DNA of 64,000 nt from Pseudisothecium myosuroides (taxonomy: Eukaryota > Streptophyta > Bryopsida > Hypnales > Lembophyllaceae): assembly GCA_951799445.1 (NCBI GenBank), contig OX637292.1, positions 19,843,296 through 19,907,295 on the forward strand. The letters run 5' to 3'. The notes below the pieces were generated by a model. It was not told the DNA's origin. It did no database searches and was given only the letters and a program-made list of their open reading frames with translations. The position numbers and the translations under genes are program-made. Positions 37,863-50,385 of the stretch are shown here, in pieces. Every line of letters begins with the position of its first letter. Within the stretch, counting starts at the first letter, position 1.

Positions 37863-38331
37863 TATAACATAACCCATAATATATCTAGTACTCGAACATT
37901 TTTCTTACTCCCAACGCAGAACCTTTAACCAGATTGAGCTTTTGCAAAAACAAATTCAGAAACAAATGTCTAAAACAGCGTTCAAAATATACTGTATTTA
38001 ACCCAATGAAGGAATTTCCGATGAATTCTTCTTACTTGCCTTTTCACCAACCTTTTGCCTTTTCCTTTAAAGCAATTCTCTCTCTCCTACTGGCAAGCGC
38101 CCTCTGCGTCGACTCTGCTGTTGTTGGTATTGTTTGTGCACGTCTGTATTCTGTGGACCTCGACTCGAAGGGAAAGCCCGCAGTGGTTCTTCCCCATTGC
38201 GAGAAGGAGCGTTATGGCCCCTTGTTGTGGTCAGCTTGTAGAGATTCATCTAATTGCCATCGCAGTTTTGTCTGTGGATTCTTGTGAGCCGATTTCTTGT
38301 TGACACAAGCGATGGAGCGGGCGGGGTTGTG

Positions 38332-38355
38332 TATATAAATATAAAAATATATATA
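38332..38355 (+). promoter_or_regulatory. TATA-like box of Kelch-phosphatase gene
   Basis: TATATAAATATAAAAATATA lies about 130-150 bp before the start codon, at the edge of a GC-rich leader. Position and sequence fit a TATA element with initiation near 38,360-38,390, but no transcript evidence is available here. Confidence 0.45.
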
Positions 38356-38401
38356 GTGAGGTCGTGAAGCGGAGCACGTCGTGAAATGGTGGAGCTTCGG
38401 G

Positions 38402-38638
38402 ATGAGCGAGAAGGGTGGCGAGGGGTCAGGAAAGCAGGAGGAGGAGGACTCCGTGGAGGTCGATGAGTGTCGTGAGTTAGGGTTATGGAGGTGGATGCGC
38501 CTGCAGGAATGGCTGGAGAATCGGCACCGTCTTCTGGGATTGGAAAGGCAGGGGGAGGAGAGGTTTTGGCAGGGACAGGATCGCCACCACCTGCGGTTGC
38601 GTCAGTGGAGCACGGGTTGCAGCAGCAACATCAAGTGA
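38402..38638 (+). other. Upstream ORF overlapping the phosphatase start
   Basis: An ATG at 38,402 opens a 78-codon frame (beginning MSEKGGEGSGKQEEED) that runs past the main ATG at 38,485 in another frame and stops at 38,638. A second, shorter frame starts at 38,386 and ends at about 38,466. If transcription begins near the TATA-like box, both would be scanned before the main start. The peptide sequence itself has no recognised domain. Confidence 0.4.
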
Positions 38639-41600
38639 CCGGGCCACGGCCGGCTCCGGCGTACAAACTCGTGAACGCGGTAATTGAGAAGCGAGACGAC
38701 GGACCGGGTCCACGCTGCGGTCATACATTGACGGCGGTGGCCGCTGTGAATGAAGAAGGCGCGCCGGGGTATATTGGTCCCAGGGTGATTCTCTTCGGTG
38801 GAGCGACAGCCTTGGAAGGGAACAGTATGGCCTCGCCTGGTGCCGGCATTCGTATGTTTCTACCCTTTGTCTAGAGAGGCCTGCAATTTGAGTGTGCCTG
38901 GAGAGCTGGATCAAATGAGACGCCCGGAGAGTGGCTTGGTTCCGGCGATTTCGAACGTAATTCATGATAATAATTCTTGTGCTGAGTGTAGAATCTTGAT
39001 CTAGGTTTGGCGAAACCACAATAATTTTATCTCAAATTGGTAATTCATAATCAAACTGGTAGAGAGTGGAAAATTCCAGCTCACTTTTTAGTCAAGGATG
39101 GCTTCAGGATCTGTTGGAGTTCTTTCCTTTGATGGTTTCAGGATTAGTCCGAGGGCTTTTCCTGTGAATCAGCTCGGAAATCACGATTTGGATGAGATTT
39201 TTCATTTGTGCAGTAGAGAGCTCTTGTCCGTGAACTTAGCGAGCTCCACATGCGCTGGTTCTACAGGTTTGGCTGGTGCTACAGCAGACGTGCACTGCTT
39301 TGACGTACAGACGAATAAATGGTCAAGGTCCGTTCTATACAACCTTGCAGTCGGAATCATGCTTTGATCTTCAGGGACACATCTTCTGGGTGATCCTTTT
39401 TTTCTGTCGCGCCTTCTGTGTTCATGACGCGGCGATTTCAATGGTGAACTCTTAATGACTGCCGAGTTCGGGGATCGATGTCCTTTTAGGTCATCTTTCA
39501 GTGGCCAACTTTCCGATGGCTTGGAGGGGTGACGAAGATTGTAGCTTCAAATGAATGTTAGGATGCCCTTTCTTCCTTGTTGTTCGTTATTCGTGGTTCC
39601 TTCCGGGTTTCGTCTTTCTCGGTCTCGGTGTGGTTGGAGTGTGCTTTCCAATCGTCCTGGCCGACATTTTGTGTTGCAGGCTGACTCCTGTCGGGGATCC
39701 TCCTTCGCCTCGAGCTGCACATGCGGCCACCGCCGTCGGTACCATGGTGGTGATTCAGGTGTGGTAAACCGAGACTTTCCATGTTGCACCCATATATGGT
39801 CGTCGTCCTGGTTGTTTTCTGTTCTGTTGTTTGTTGTTGCCGTGCCTTCGAAGAGCTGACCAAGTTAGAGGATTCGCAGGGGGGTATAGGACCATCGGGT
39901 CTTTCGACAGACGATCTCCACGTGTTGGACCTGACTCAAGCGAAGCCGAGATGGCACAGGTTCGTGATCCATGGTAGTTGTTAGTATAAGAGTGTTGCGG
40001 GAAGTTTTTTTTCATCTTTGCATTCCAGAGGTTGATGCAAAATCATCCGAGTCCTATGTGTTGGGAGGTTCTGTACTTTCCTTGATACGAGAGCCGCTGA
40101 GTTGCAATTTCCATCGACATATTCTGTTCATTGCTTCCCGCCTGAGAAGGATGAAGAGGAACTGACGTTTTTTCACTTCCGGAGCAGGGATCTTGCTTTC
40201 TGGAGAATGTCAATGTACTGTTCGTTTCTAATATTGACGGGTTTTGTTGTTTGCCAGGGTGATTGTGCAAGGACCTGGTCCTGGTCCTCGCTATGGGCAC
40301 GTGATGTCCTTGGTTGGACAGCGATTCCTTCTGTCAATCAGTGGAAATGATGGTGCGTTGTCCTCGCTTTTCTTGAATCGAATTGTCGATGAACTTGCCG
40401 AGTTTGTGTATTTGTTTTCTGAGCGACTTTTCTTTGTCCAGGCAAGCGGCCTCTTGCGGATGTATGGGCTCTGGATACAGCGGCGAAGCCCTACGAGTGG
40501 AGGAAGCTTGAGCCCGAAGGCGATGGTCCCCCCCCGTGCATGTGAGTTGGATATGTACCCTAAACGTAGTAGGGTTCCCTTGTGTCCGTGAGCAAGTGAA
40601 GCTTAGCATGCTGAAGTGCTCCTCTTTGTCGCTAGTGTGGAGACCATGTACAGGAGAATATCCATGTGTCTGGGCTCGCGTGCTTTCTGCATTATATTCA
40701 GACTTTTCCTTATTATTGGTTTGCTACTCTGTGTGCTTTAGGTTAGAGGTAGTGAATTGATGTGAATTGAGATCCGTCAATATGAGTTCGTTCTTTCCCT
40801 CTTGTCTTGCTCTGTTCGTCACGGCCCGGCCATGTGGTTCTCCAGGTATGCCACTGCGTGTGCTCGTTCGGACGGTCTCCTGCTTCTTTGTGGTGGAAGG
40901 GACGCCAATAGTGTGGTACGTTCATTTGTGTTGCTTTTGATCCCCGGTATGTCTGGAGCCGTTTCCCTCGAAATGATTAAGTGACTTTGTGAGGACGAGT
41001 TTGATGAACGCTGTGTTTGTTTTCATTCCGAACTCTCGCTTGAACATCCGTTTCTTGAGTAGTTCGTCAAGCTCGGCACTGCCCATTCATCCATCTTCCT
41101 ACGCTCGGGGTCCCGGAAGTAAAGATGCGACCCTCCTATTGCGTATATTGGGGACGGGACCTTCTGGATTTAGTAGAGATTTGCTCCGTCGTGTCCGTTT
41201 CGAGGATTGTTTCTGATTTTTAATCCAGATCTACCCAACTGTGATTCCGTGCACGACAAGTGCCAGACGAGCTAAATGCTATGTTGAGCTGTTCGTCGGT
41301 GGGGTTTGTAAACATGAGTAACTGTTTGACCTTGCAGCCCCTTGATAGTGCATATGGGCTTGCCAAGCATCGTGATGGGAGGTGGGAGTGGGCTGTAGCA
41401 CCTGGCATCTCCCCGTCTCCAAGATATCAGCACGCCGCGGTAAGCATTTTCTTCGTTGACTTCTGATCCTGTCATGTTGATTCATACGACTCCTTTAGTG
41501 AGAAGGTCGCCTGGTTCAGTACCGTTACCTGCAACTTGCTGTTCCCTCTTCCTGAACAGAACGCCGATTCTGAAAGTTTCACGTGCAGGTTTTTGTAAAC

Positions 41601-44600
41601 GCCAGGTTACAGGTTTCCGGCGGCGCTCTCGGTGGTGGTCGAATGGTTGAGGACTCTTCTAGTGTAGCAGGTTTGCATGGACTCCCTTCCGCTCGCGTCC
41701 AGTGTCTTCATATTTCGAGAGCATGCTTGTTTGGGAGAAGAATTTTTTCGTGTCTTCTGGGTTGTCGCCTTCGGGGGGGCGACTTGGTCTCATGAAGATC
41801 TGCGCCGTACCTGTCGAGACTCCGATCTTGAAACTGTCCAAAATTACCCTCAGCAAATATAGTTGCTGTGCGGCATGTCCTATTCCGAATCGAGTCGATT
41901 GCGGTCCATTACTTCCAGTGTTTGATACCTCGCTCGCGTTCCTTGTGCGTACAGTTTTGGATACAGCCGCTGGAGTGTGGTGTGATAGGAGAGGGGTTGT
42001 TACGAGTCCTCGAGTCGGACGATATAGTAATGATGCAGCTGGTGGGGACGCAATAAACGAGCTCACCCGACGCTGTCGGCACGCTGCTGCTTCTGTGGGC
42101 GACCTTGTCTTCATGTACGGCGGACTCAGGGGAGGTGAGTCGAGTCTTCTTTGTTTCGTCTTCTTCAGTCTGGTTTGATGTGATCTTTCGAATCGGTTCT
42201 CATTTCGAAGTTGGTTCACGTCAACATGTTCGCCGTAGGGAGTTCGCCTCCATTAGGAACTTCTATTTGAAGTCGATTTCTGCCGTAGTTACAATTTGGA
42301 ATCGCTTTTAAACTTAGCGATTGGTTGTCGCCATTAGTTGTGAATTTGTCTCCGTTCGTGTCCCAGTGTTCTTGGTGTTGGAATTTCTGTTAGGTCGTAC
42401 AACCCTGGAGATTACTTCATGCGAGAAATAGACTCCAATCCGAGTGTCTTACGAGAATTGTTTGACTCTGATCGTGCAGGAGTATTGCTGGATGATTTAT
42501 TGGTAGCAGAAGATCTGGCAGCAGCCGAAACCACGCCAGCAGCTTTGCATGCCGCTGCAGCCTCCACTCACTCTGTACCTCCCCATGGCAGCAAGCCTAT
42601 GGAGTTGCGGAAGCCCCCCCATCCTGATTCCCCCGGAGCGGATGGAGCTTCTGTTCTGATGGCTCATCCAGTGGCTGCACCTGTGAATGGTGATACGACG
42701 ATGGATATCAGCACTGAAAATGCTCTGGCCCATGGCCACAGGTACGAGGCGGCGTGGAGTTGTTCTGGGTGTTGTTGACTTCGCCGAAGCTGGTTCTGGT
42801 TTTAATTTTTCGTCCTTTGGAATTTGATTGATGATGAACATGAAAATTATGATTCAATGACGTATTGGGTCCAGGGTTTCGTTTCAGCTCTGCAGTGAGC
42901 CTTAACGTTTTCTCTGTTTGTACGGAGAGCATGTAATGTTGGACTGAGCATTTGGCCATCACATCGCTTTTCTCTGTCCTATTTGTTTTGAGCGCTTTTG
43001 GTCTCCCGTTGCCTTGTCGTATGCTCGGGCTTCTCGAGGTTTGCGCATTTTAGTCCCTTGACTTGTTTGTCTTGCCGTTCTTTCAGAATGGAAAGAGGAG
43101 GGGTCGAGTCCCTTGTGGAAGCCTCAGCAGCTGAAGCCGAAGCGATTAGTGCAGCGTTGGCCGCTGCTGAAGCGAAATCGCGCGAACAGAATGGTCAAAT
43201 GGATGGCCATACTCCGGATCGTGATCGTGGAGCCGATGCCACCGCCAGTGGGAAACCCCCTTCTTCTCCGTCCTCCGCAGCTCTGATGAGCTTGAATAGA
43301 CAATCTATGGCCACCCCGCCGGTTCACACCCCTCCCACCGGTGTGAGACTGCATCATCGCGCGGTGCGAGTTTTCTCCATTTCCTTCTTAGAGTTGGTTG
43401 CGGTGCTCTTCCGTGTTTCTGCAGCATTTGTCTTGCTTTTCATGATCAGTTGAGGAACCTTTGAGCATTCGGTTTAGGGTTTAGGGTTGGTTTATTTTTC
43501 GTGGGTTAGGGTTTCGTTTGTTCCTATCTATGACTGTAACAGGTTGACCATCCTACTGGCGATATGAGGTGACAGTGTCTTTCCAGTGTGAAGCCATTCA
43601 ATCGTGGTCTGGGCGTGCGCATGATGCATGTGCTGAGGCTTTGAGTTGCGCTTGCATGGTCGCGCAGGTTGTTGTGGCAGCTGAGTCTGGAGGTGCTCTC
43701 GGCGGCTTAGTCCGGCAACTTTCTATCGACCAGTTTGAGAACGAGGGAAGGCGCGTGAGTTATGGAACTCCTGATAATGCCACCTATGCAAGACGTCTGT
43801 TAGATCGTCAGATGTCCATCAGTGGTGTGCAGAAGAAGGTATTTCGATTTTTCTTTCGCTTTCCTTTCTTCCGGGTTTTGCTACATTGAATGGGTGGCGG
43901 GATACATGTCATCATTGAATGTGACTGATTGTCTTTCTTTTCTTTCCTGGTAGGTTGAGTCCTTTCTTGTTGATTCGGATTTTTAGTCTTAGGAAATGCT
44001 GTTGAGTGATGTTATGTTGTTTCCTATCCGGAGTCCTCGGAAGTCTTGAAGCTCGTTTCCAATGTTGATCACTGGGGGGTTTGCTATTTCTATTCGTGAG
44101 TTTAGTAAACTTGGCAGTTGATCGGACGTTTGTTTTCTTTTGTGCAGGTGCTATCCTACTTGCTTAAGCCGCGTGGTTGGAAGCCCCCAACGAAACGTCA
44201 GTTTTTCTTGGATTGCAATGAAATCGCGGAGCTTTGTAATTCCGCGGAAAGACTGTTTGCCCAAGAACCGAGCGTTTTACAAATCCGGGCCCCTGTGAAG
44301 ATCTTTGGCGATCTTCATGGTCAGTTTGGAGATCTGATGCGGTTGTTCGACGAATATGGGTCCCCATCTACAGCTGGAGACATCACGTATGTATTTCCAG
44401 TCTCGTCCTTCGCAACGTTGTTTTTTACCGTGTGAGTCCGTGGAAGTGTGGTCGAGTGTTGTCGTAGTTGGATTTTGACTGCGTGCAAATGGTATTATTG
44501 AGTTTTGGCCTTGAATCTGACCCTGAAGTTTTGCCGGACAGGTACATTGACTATCTTTTTTTGGGCGACTACGTGGATCGAGGACAGCACAGTTTGGAAA

Positions 44601-46440
44601 CCATTACTCTGCTCCTGGCTCTGAAGGTGAGCTGTCATCTGCGGATTCTGATTTTGAATGCCGTTTGGGAGGGACTTCAGTTGGATGTGCCCATTCTAAT
44701 AGTATTTAGGTTCAAAGCATTTTCCATGTTTCTATGTTGAGTTTGGATTTTGAATGCTTTGACATCCAATCCGTTCATCAATACTGTGCTCTTAGAAATC
44801 TGCATTTCAAGTCTCCCGTCGGAACTGTGGAAGGATCCTATCATGATTCGTGGTTTATTTCTGACAACATGATTCTTTTTGTGCCAGATCGAGTATCCTA
44901 CCAACGTGCACCTAATTCGGGGCAATCATGAAGCTGCTGATATCAATGCGCTGTTCGGTTTCCGTATCGAGTGCATCGAGCGCATGGTATGTTTCATCTG
45001 TGTGAACTTTTCGTTGTCCTTTCGAATGATGGGATCTTTTACGGGTACTTGATTTGTTTTGAGTCCTCGGTCGGTCGCGTTTTTTTTTTTTTTTGGTGAC
45101 CCTTGATGTTTGTGCAGGGCGAGCGTGATGGCATTTGGGCGTGGCAACGGGTGAACCAGCTGTTTAACTGGTTACCCCTTGCAGCTTTGATCGAGAAGAA
45201 GATCATTTGTATGCATGGTGGGATTGGTCGGTCCATCAACCATGTCCGTCAGATCGAAGACCTTCAACGGCCTATTACTATGGAGGCTGGTTCTGTCGTG
45301 CTGATGGACCTCCTTTGGTACAGTGTGCATTTTTCAGTTGTGCAAGTTCCGTGCTTGTATGTCCTGTCCTGTTTGTTTTGGCATGAAGATTGTTTCTCGA
45401 GGTTGCTTTGCCGAATTCTGTGTGTTGTTTTGACGTGTTTTTGTTTGTGTTCTTGTGCAGGTCTGACCCGACTGAAAATGATAGTGTTGAAGGTCTTCGT
45501 CCCAATGCACGAGGTCCCGGCTTGGTGACGTTCGGGGTGAGTTCTTCATTTACTCGGTCGTGCATCTTGGAGCTTCATTGATAGCATTGTTACTTGAATG
45601 GTATATCCTTGCCTCTTCTCCGATGTGTTTGGTCGTTCGCCAACAGTGTTTGTGTTTTTTTCTTGATTTTCAGCCCGACCGTGTGATGGAGTTCTGTAAG
45701 AACAATGATCTCCAGCTGATTGTGCGAGCGCATGAATGTGTAATGGACGGTTTTGAGCGTTTCGCCCAGGGCCACTTGATTACGCTGTTTTCTGCCACGA
45801 ACTATTGCGGTAAGTGGACCTCGGCTCTATGTTCGAGATTGGTGTCCGAGCCTCCATTCTTCGTTGTACGCGGTTGTCTTTATTTTTTCGTGTGGAATTG
45901 TAGAGTCTTAGTGATTGACGAAGTGAGTGGTGACTCCTCAGGAACGGCAAATAATGCAGGAGCGATTTTGGTTCTTGGTAGGGACCTGGTGGTGGTTCCT
46001 AAGCTTATCCATCCCCTCCCCCCTGCCATCACCTCTCCTGTGTCGTCACCGGACCATCACGTCGACGACACTTGGATGCAGGTACAGTCTATGCGTTTTT
46101 TGTAGTTTGCGTCTTATTTTTTTTCTGGTTTGAGCTTAAGTATGGTGCCATGCCGATTTGTGTCAGTTATTTGGGTGGATGCGTCCGTTGGAGTCGATAT
46201 CTTGAATTTTGATAAGGAAGCTGGATGGCGCGATTCTTTTGTCAGTCGTGCAGTCCCGTGTGTACAGAATGAGGTTGAGATTCCTGAAGAATGCAATATC
46301 ACTGCGATTACGTCTCCGTAATTTGACTCTCTAATGTTTTTTTTTTTTTTTTTCAGGAGTTAAATGAGCATAGACCTCCTACGCCAACAAGAGGACGTCC
46401 ACAACCAGCACAAGATCGTGGCTCCTTCGCCTGGATTTGA
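38485..46440 (+). CDS. BSL: Kelch-repeat Ser/Thr phosphatase (BSU1/BSL family)
   Basis: Plant PPKL phosphatase; family members act in brassinosteroid signalling by dephosphorylating GSK3-like kinases. Exons 38,485-38,851; 39,267-39,327; 39,680-39,758; 39,880-39,959; 40,258-40,352; 40,442-40,541; 40,846-40,915; 41,338-41,439; 41,589-41,670; 41,955-42,134; 42,480-42,741; 43,087-43,363; 43,668-43,838; 44,148-44,386; 44,542-44,626; 44,888-44,986; 45,118-45,317; 45,461-45,536; 45,674-45,809; 45,942-46,081; 46,357-46,440. All phases agree and give 994 aa. Kelch repeats span about 60-410 (PRCGHTLTAV, PRAAHAATAVG, RYGHVMSLVG, RYQHAA). A low-complexity linker follows. The PPP catalytic domain has GDLHGQF at 696, GDYVDRG at 730, RGNHE at 761, HGG at 816 and RAHE at 893. 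The C-terminus RGSFAWI resembles BSL2/BSL3 more than BSL1. An in-frame TGA 12 bp upstream fixes the start. Confidence 0.97.
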
Positions 46441-48097
46441 TAGTTAGCCATCTCAAGGAGCTACACTGTCTGCACATATATTTTGTGCCAATGGCAAGTA
46501 ATTTTTCTACTAGGTGTTGTAAAGTATGTTTGTGAATCCCTCGGACTGTGCCCCACATTAGCGGTTTTTTGCAGTGGCGCTGATTTGTGAGCCCAGTCAA
46601 CTGAGTCTGTTAGTTGTATTTATGTAAAGTGACTTGTAAATTGAGATTGATGGATGCATGTACGGCGCTTGGAAGTTGGGACTGTTGTCCTCCAACATGT
46701 GGCACCTGTCGGGACGGGAAATGGAGGAATATCAGTGTCATTTTTTTGAAGCGGCAGCGCTTCGTCGGCTGGATTTTGTAGAGAAACTTGAGGAGGACCA
46801 GCGCTATTCGGACTTGCTGTGGGACGGACTTTGTCCAGGATATTTGCTTCGCCATCCGGATGGACCAAGCCATTTGATATTCCACTGCCGACTGGGAGTG
46901 AGATTTGTCATTGTTGAATCTGTACGACAACTTCGGTGATCGGCAAACCGTTGGACACAATTTTGAGTTTCAAAGATATTTTTTGGCATGTGGGTCGACG
47001 GTTTCGTAGCATAGTAGAAGTCCCGGATTTAGTTTATTGTATTGCATGACAAAAAATGTAAATGATGGTGCTTCACCGGTGACTAATATGAGGAACTACA
47101 ATGTTCATAGTTTTGTTCCATTTTGCATTCGTTGGCAAGTCATCCTGCATCCGTGTATTTTTGATGAGCATGTTCCTTAGAAATTTTCCATGTGAATGTG
47201 ATGAGCAAACATTTGTAGTGCTTTGCAAACCATTGAGAGGTAATATCATTTCGCATGGCAATTCTAAAAGTGTTTTAAGTGATTCTACAATTAGTGGAAA
47301 AATATAGTAGAATAGTTCATGTAGGTAAAGGTTAAGTGCAAATAAGGAAATTTTATTTCAGAACTAACAACGTTGTAAAAAAAATCAAAACAAACAAGTG
47401 AATTTTATTTCAGGTGGTTATAATAATTGTATATCAATCAAATTAGTAAAATATAAAGATTTAATATATTCATAGCATTATTATTAATCCCCTAAAGTAA
47501 AATTGTTTAAAAACCAAACAATTGAAAATTTTAGGTGGATTCTTTTGAAGCCAATTTTGAATGGATATTTTCTGTTCATCTAAACATGTATTTCCTTCAC
47601 AAGGATACTTTTTTTTCTTGCAATCAGGTGCTTAGATAAATTATTCTATCCAAAAATAACTAGTGTAGTGGTAAGGTTGGGGCACCTTATGCTACCACTC
47701 TTCGTTTGAAATTTAAAGAGTTTTTTTTATTTTAGCAAGTATACAACTAACACATTATAGAAGTATGCAATGGCAAAAAAAAAAAACTATATGTATAAAT
47801 ATCTTACTTCAAAACAAGTCAATGTATGTTGAAGCTATCAATCTATGCACAAAAAGAATTGTGTCTTTTAAGTTCAAAAGTACAGTTTTGCAATCTTTTC
47901 AATTAAACTTTCAAAAATATTGACTATACTTTTATAACAGTAGTCTCCATAGTAGTAGTCTAGTAAAAATTAAAAAAGTTGAATTTTAGAAATTAAATTT
48001 TTTTTCATTTTTGCTCAAAGCATTAGGAAATGGCAGTTTTTGAAGAAAAAATCCCAAAGTAGGGTCTTCTACCTTATCTAATTTACATCAATCAATA
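46441..48097. other. 3' flank of phosphatase gene and AT-rich spacer
   Basis: The first ~600 bp keep the moderate GC content of the gene and probably include its 3' untranslated region. Open frames there lack domains or splice partners. From about 47,300 the base composition turns AT-rich, and nothing supportable is seen. Confidence 0.45.
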
Positions 48098-48436
48098 TTG
48101 GGAATTATCCCAACTATAAGAACAAAAGAATGTGTGGAATTTGATATTGAATTTGACCTCAATGTTAGTTTTAAGATTAGCAACAATACATTATCTATAT
48201 GCAACATATTAATAGTTTGCAATGAGGAAATTGCATATGAAATTGAACAGCTTCTACCTCATATTACGTATAGTTCAGTTTGTGCAACCCTAACAAAGAT
48301 TAAGTTCTACTTAGAGCAATATTATAATGATACTAGTACTTTGGTTAGTACACTTACTATGCTTGAGAAGAATACTTCAAATTTTTATTGTCTATTAGTT
48401 CCTTGCATTTTATCATCCATAGTCTATCCTTCATAA
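48098..48436 (+). pseudogene. Short open frame shared with 35.3-kb repeat
   Basis: A 112-codon frame (residues ECVEFDIEFDLNV early; VCNEEIAYEIEQLL in the middle) aligns with the decayed copy at 35,335-35,995 and is the less degraded of the two. It opens with ATG but has no recognised domain. Its AT-rich setting and the broken paralogue suggest a fragment of a transposon-encoded or otherwise repeated gene rather than a working locus. Confidence 0.4.
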
Positions 48437-48769
48437 TAGTCCATTAATAATGACATATAATGATAATACTTGGATACAAATTACTCATTTACAAGTGATG
48501 TGAGTAAACCCTCTACTTCTATAAATTGAAATTATTTGTTAATCCGTGAATACTAGTTGCATTTTTACTACTCACAACACATAATCCATATCTACTTATG
48601 ATTGTATAACGTTATGGTTATGTTTGGATGTACTTACCAAAATTTTAAAAAAATCGGCCACAAATATTTGCAAAATATAAATGAGAAACTCCAAATCTAC
48701 GCATCTTGCATTGTACTCCGTACTATACAATGGATGGATTGTTATAAAATAGAATTGTCCATTAAGGTC

Positions 48770-49190
48770 AAAAGATCCATGACAGACACCTAGGGAATGA
48801 TCCTATTATAGAGGGTTTTCAATAAATGAAATTTGGGCCACAATTAATGTCTTAGGTGACACTAATGGAGTGACTAGTGACCTCATTAGGAACTTCGAGC
48901 TTTTCAATGCAAATTCATTGCAAGAAGTTACTTTCTTAGGCTTCTACGTTAGAAAATATTGTGCCTGCTTTAGGTGAGTATGATGACCATCATGGGTACA
49001 CTTTTTGTTGGTTTTGGAGTAGGCTAGAGCCTCTTCTGGGCCATGATGGGCACCACACTTCAAAAATTCACAACAAATTCATATTTTGTCAAAGAAATAT
49101 GATTTTAATTGCCTTGGTTGTTTCTTACACTCATCTTTATGTAGAATTTATTTTAAAAATTCAGCAAAGGCATGAGCGCTAACTCCTAAT
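48770..49190 (+). repeat. Dispersed repeat, copy B
   Basis: Partner of the segment at 21,475-21,915. It has the blocks GAAATTTGGGCCACAATTAA, GAAAATATTGTGCCTGCTTT and CACTTTTTGTTGGTTTTGGA. Translation gives NEIWATINVLGDTNGVTSD, then stops. The family was not recognised. Confidence 0.55.
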
Positions 49191-49245
49191 TTTGACTATG
49201 ATTGGTTGTTTAACCTTAAATGTAGATTGAAACAATTCACCAAAA

Positions 49246-49678
49246 TTGATTGAAAAACATTGACGATTAATTATTCTTATTTCATTGCATAGATATGTAG
49301 GAAACATCCATATGCATATCTTTTTTCAACAAGCATCTCCAAAAAGTTTTAGAATTTTCTCTATGAGGTGTTGTATGGCCAAATTTTGTAAAATAGATAT
49401 CTCTAGATTTTAACTAGATTTTTGGCAAAGCATTTGTTCCATCATGCTCAAATGTACAAAATTAGTTACAATGTGAGGGTCAAAAAGCAAAATCTAATTA
49501 CATTAAAGAGATATTAATTTTACGAAATTTGGGCTTTGTCACCCAAACATTGAAATTTCTATAGAGGAAATTTTTGAAAGTTTTTTAGAGATGCTTGAAG
49601 GAAAGATGTACATATAGATGTTTCCTACGTATCTATGCAATCAAATAAAAAAAATCATAACCAATGTTTTCCAATCAA
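49246..49678. repeat. Fold-back repeat with diverged ~190-bp arms
   Basis: The left arm starts TTGATTGAAAAACATTG, and the right arm ends with its near complement, CAATGTTTTCCAATCAA. Matching inner blocks include GCATAGATATGTAGGAAACA against TGTTTCCTACGTATCTATGC. The arms are clearly complementary but much more diverged than in the 15.8-kb hairpin. Related sequences containing ACCTTAAAT and CAATTCAxCAAAA lie just outside both ends as direct repeats, which could be part of an older insertion site. Confidence 0.75.
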
Positions 49679-49839
49679 CTATCATGTAAAACCTTAAATC
49701 TTAAATAAGACAATTCATCAAAACTGGAGTTTTGGTTTTTTGAAATTGAAATTTGGTATGCTTGAATGGAATTTTATAAGAATTTAATGTTGATTATCCC
49801 TTAAATGACCGTGGCGCCATCTATGGCCACGTTGGATAA

Positions 49840-50230
49840 TATTTATTGTTATTGATTAAGATAATTTTAGGTTTGTTAAGTAGAAATGAAGCTTGTATTT
49901 GGCGCATCCTGGATCCACTACATGTTTTTGTTGCTCATTTGGAGGTTAAATGTGGGTTCTAAGGGATTTTGTAGAGTTATAAGGCTATGATGTAGGTTTT
50001 GACCATATGAGCAGGCAAGGCCGATCCTTCAGTGGGTCCCCATGCCGATTGCATATATAGATATGGCGATTGGATTGGGATGGTGTGAGAATAGTACTTG
50101 TGGCTTGAAACCTTGTTTTTGGATTATAAAAGAGGGCCTCCTCTCTTCTTGCTTTGTATTGTGAGATTGTGTAAGGACAAGTGCTTGCACAAAAGAAGAC
50201 CATCATTTGTAGTTAGAATCAGAGCCACTT
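49840..50230 (+). other. Possible decayed LTR
   Basis: A TATAAA box at 50,125-50,130 is followed by a GC-richer leader. AATCAGAGCCA at 50,217-50,227 resembles the second part of the initiator-methionine-tRNA primer binding site (TATCAGAGCCA). This resembles the promoter and primer site of an LTR retrotransposon. No second LTR or polyprotein was found, so the assignment is weak. Confidence 0.2.
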
Positions 50231-50385
50231 TGTTAGAAGTCTGCACAAGCTTGTTGTTGTCTTATTCAAGGCAAGGTTTAGAAGAGGGACACTTTGTTGT
50301 GCTAGCTTTGAGCTTTTCATCAAGCGGAATAGAGGATTCTAGCTACGTATGTGCAATAGTGAGAAAATTTGATTTAGGATCGAAA

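Noticed and set aside
37934..38287. 117-codon frame upstream of the Kelch phosphatase
   Set aside because: It has a hydrophobic stretch but no homology I recognise and overlaps an equally open frame; it more likely lies in promoter or leader DNA.
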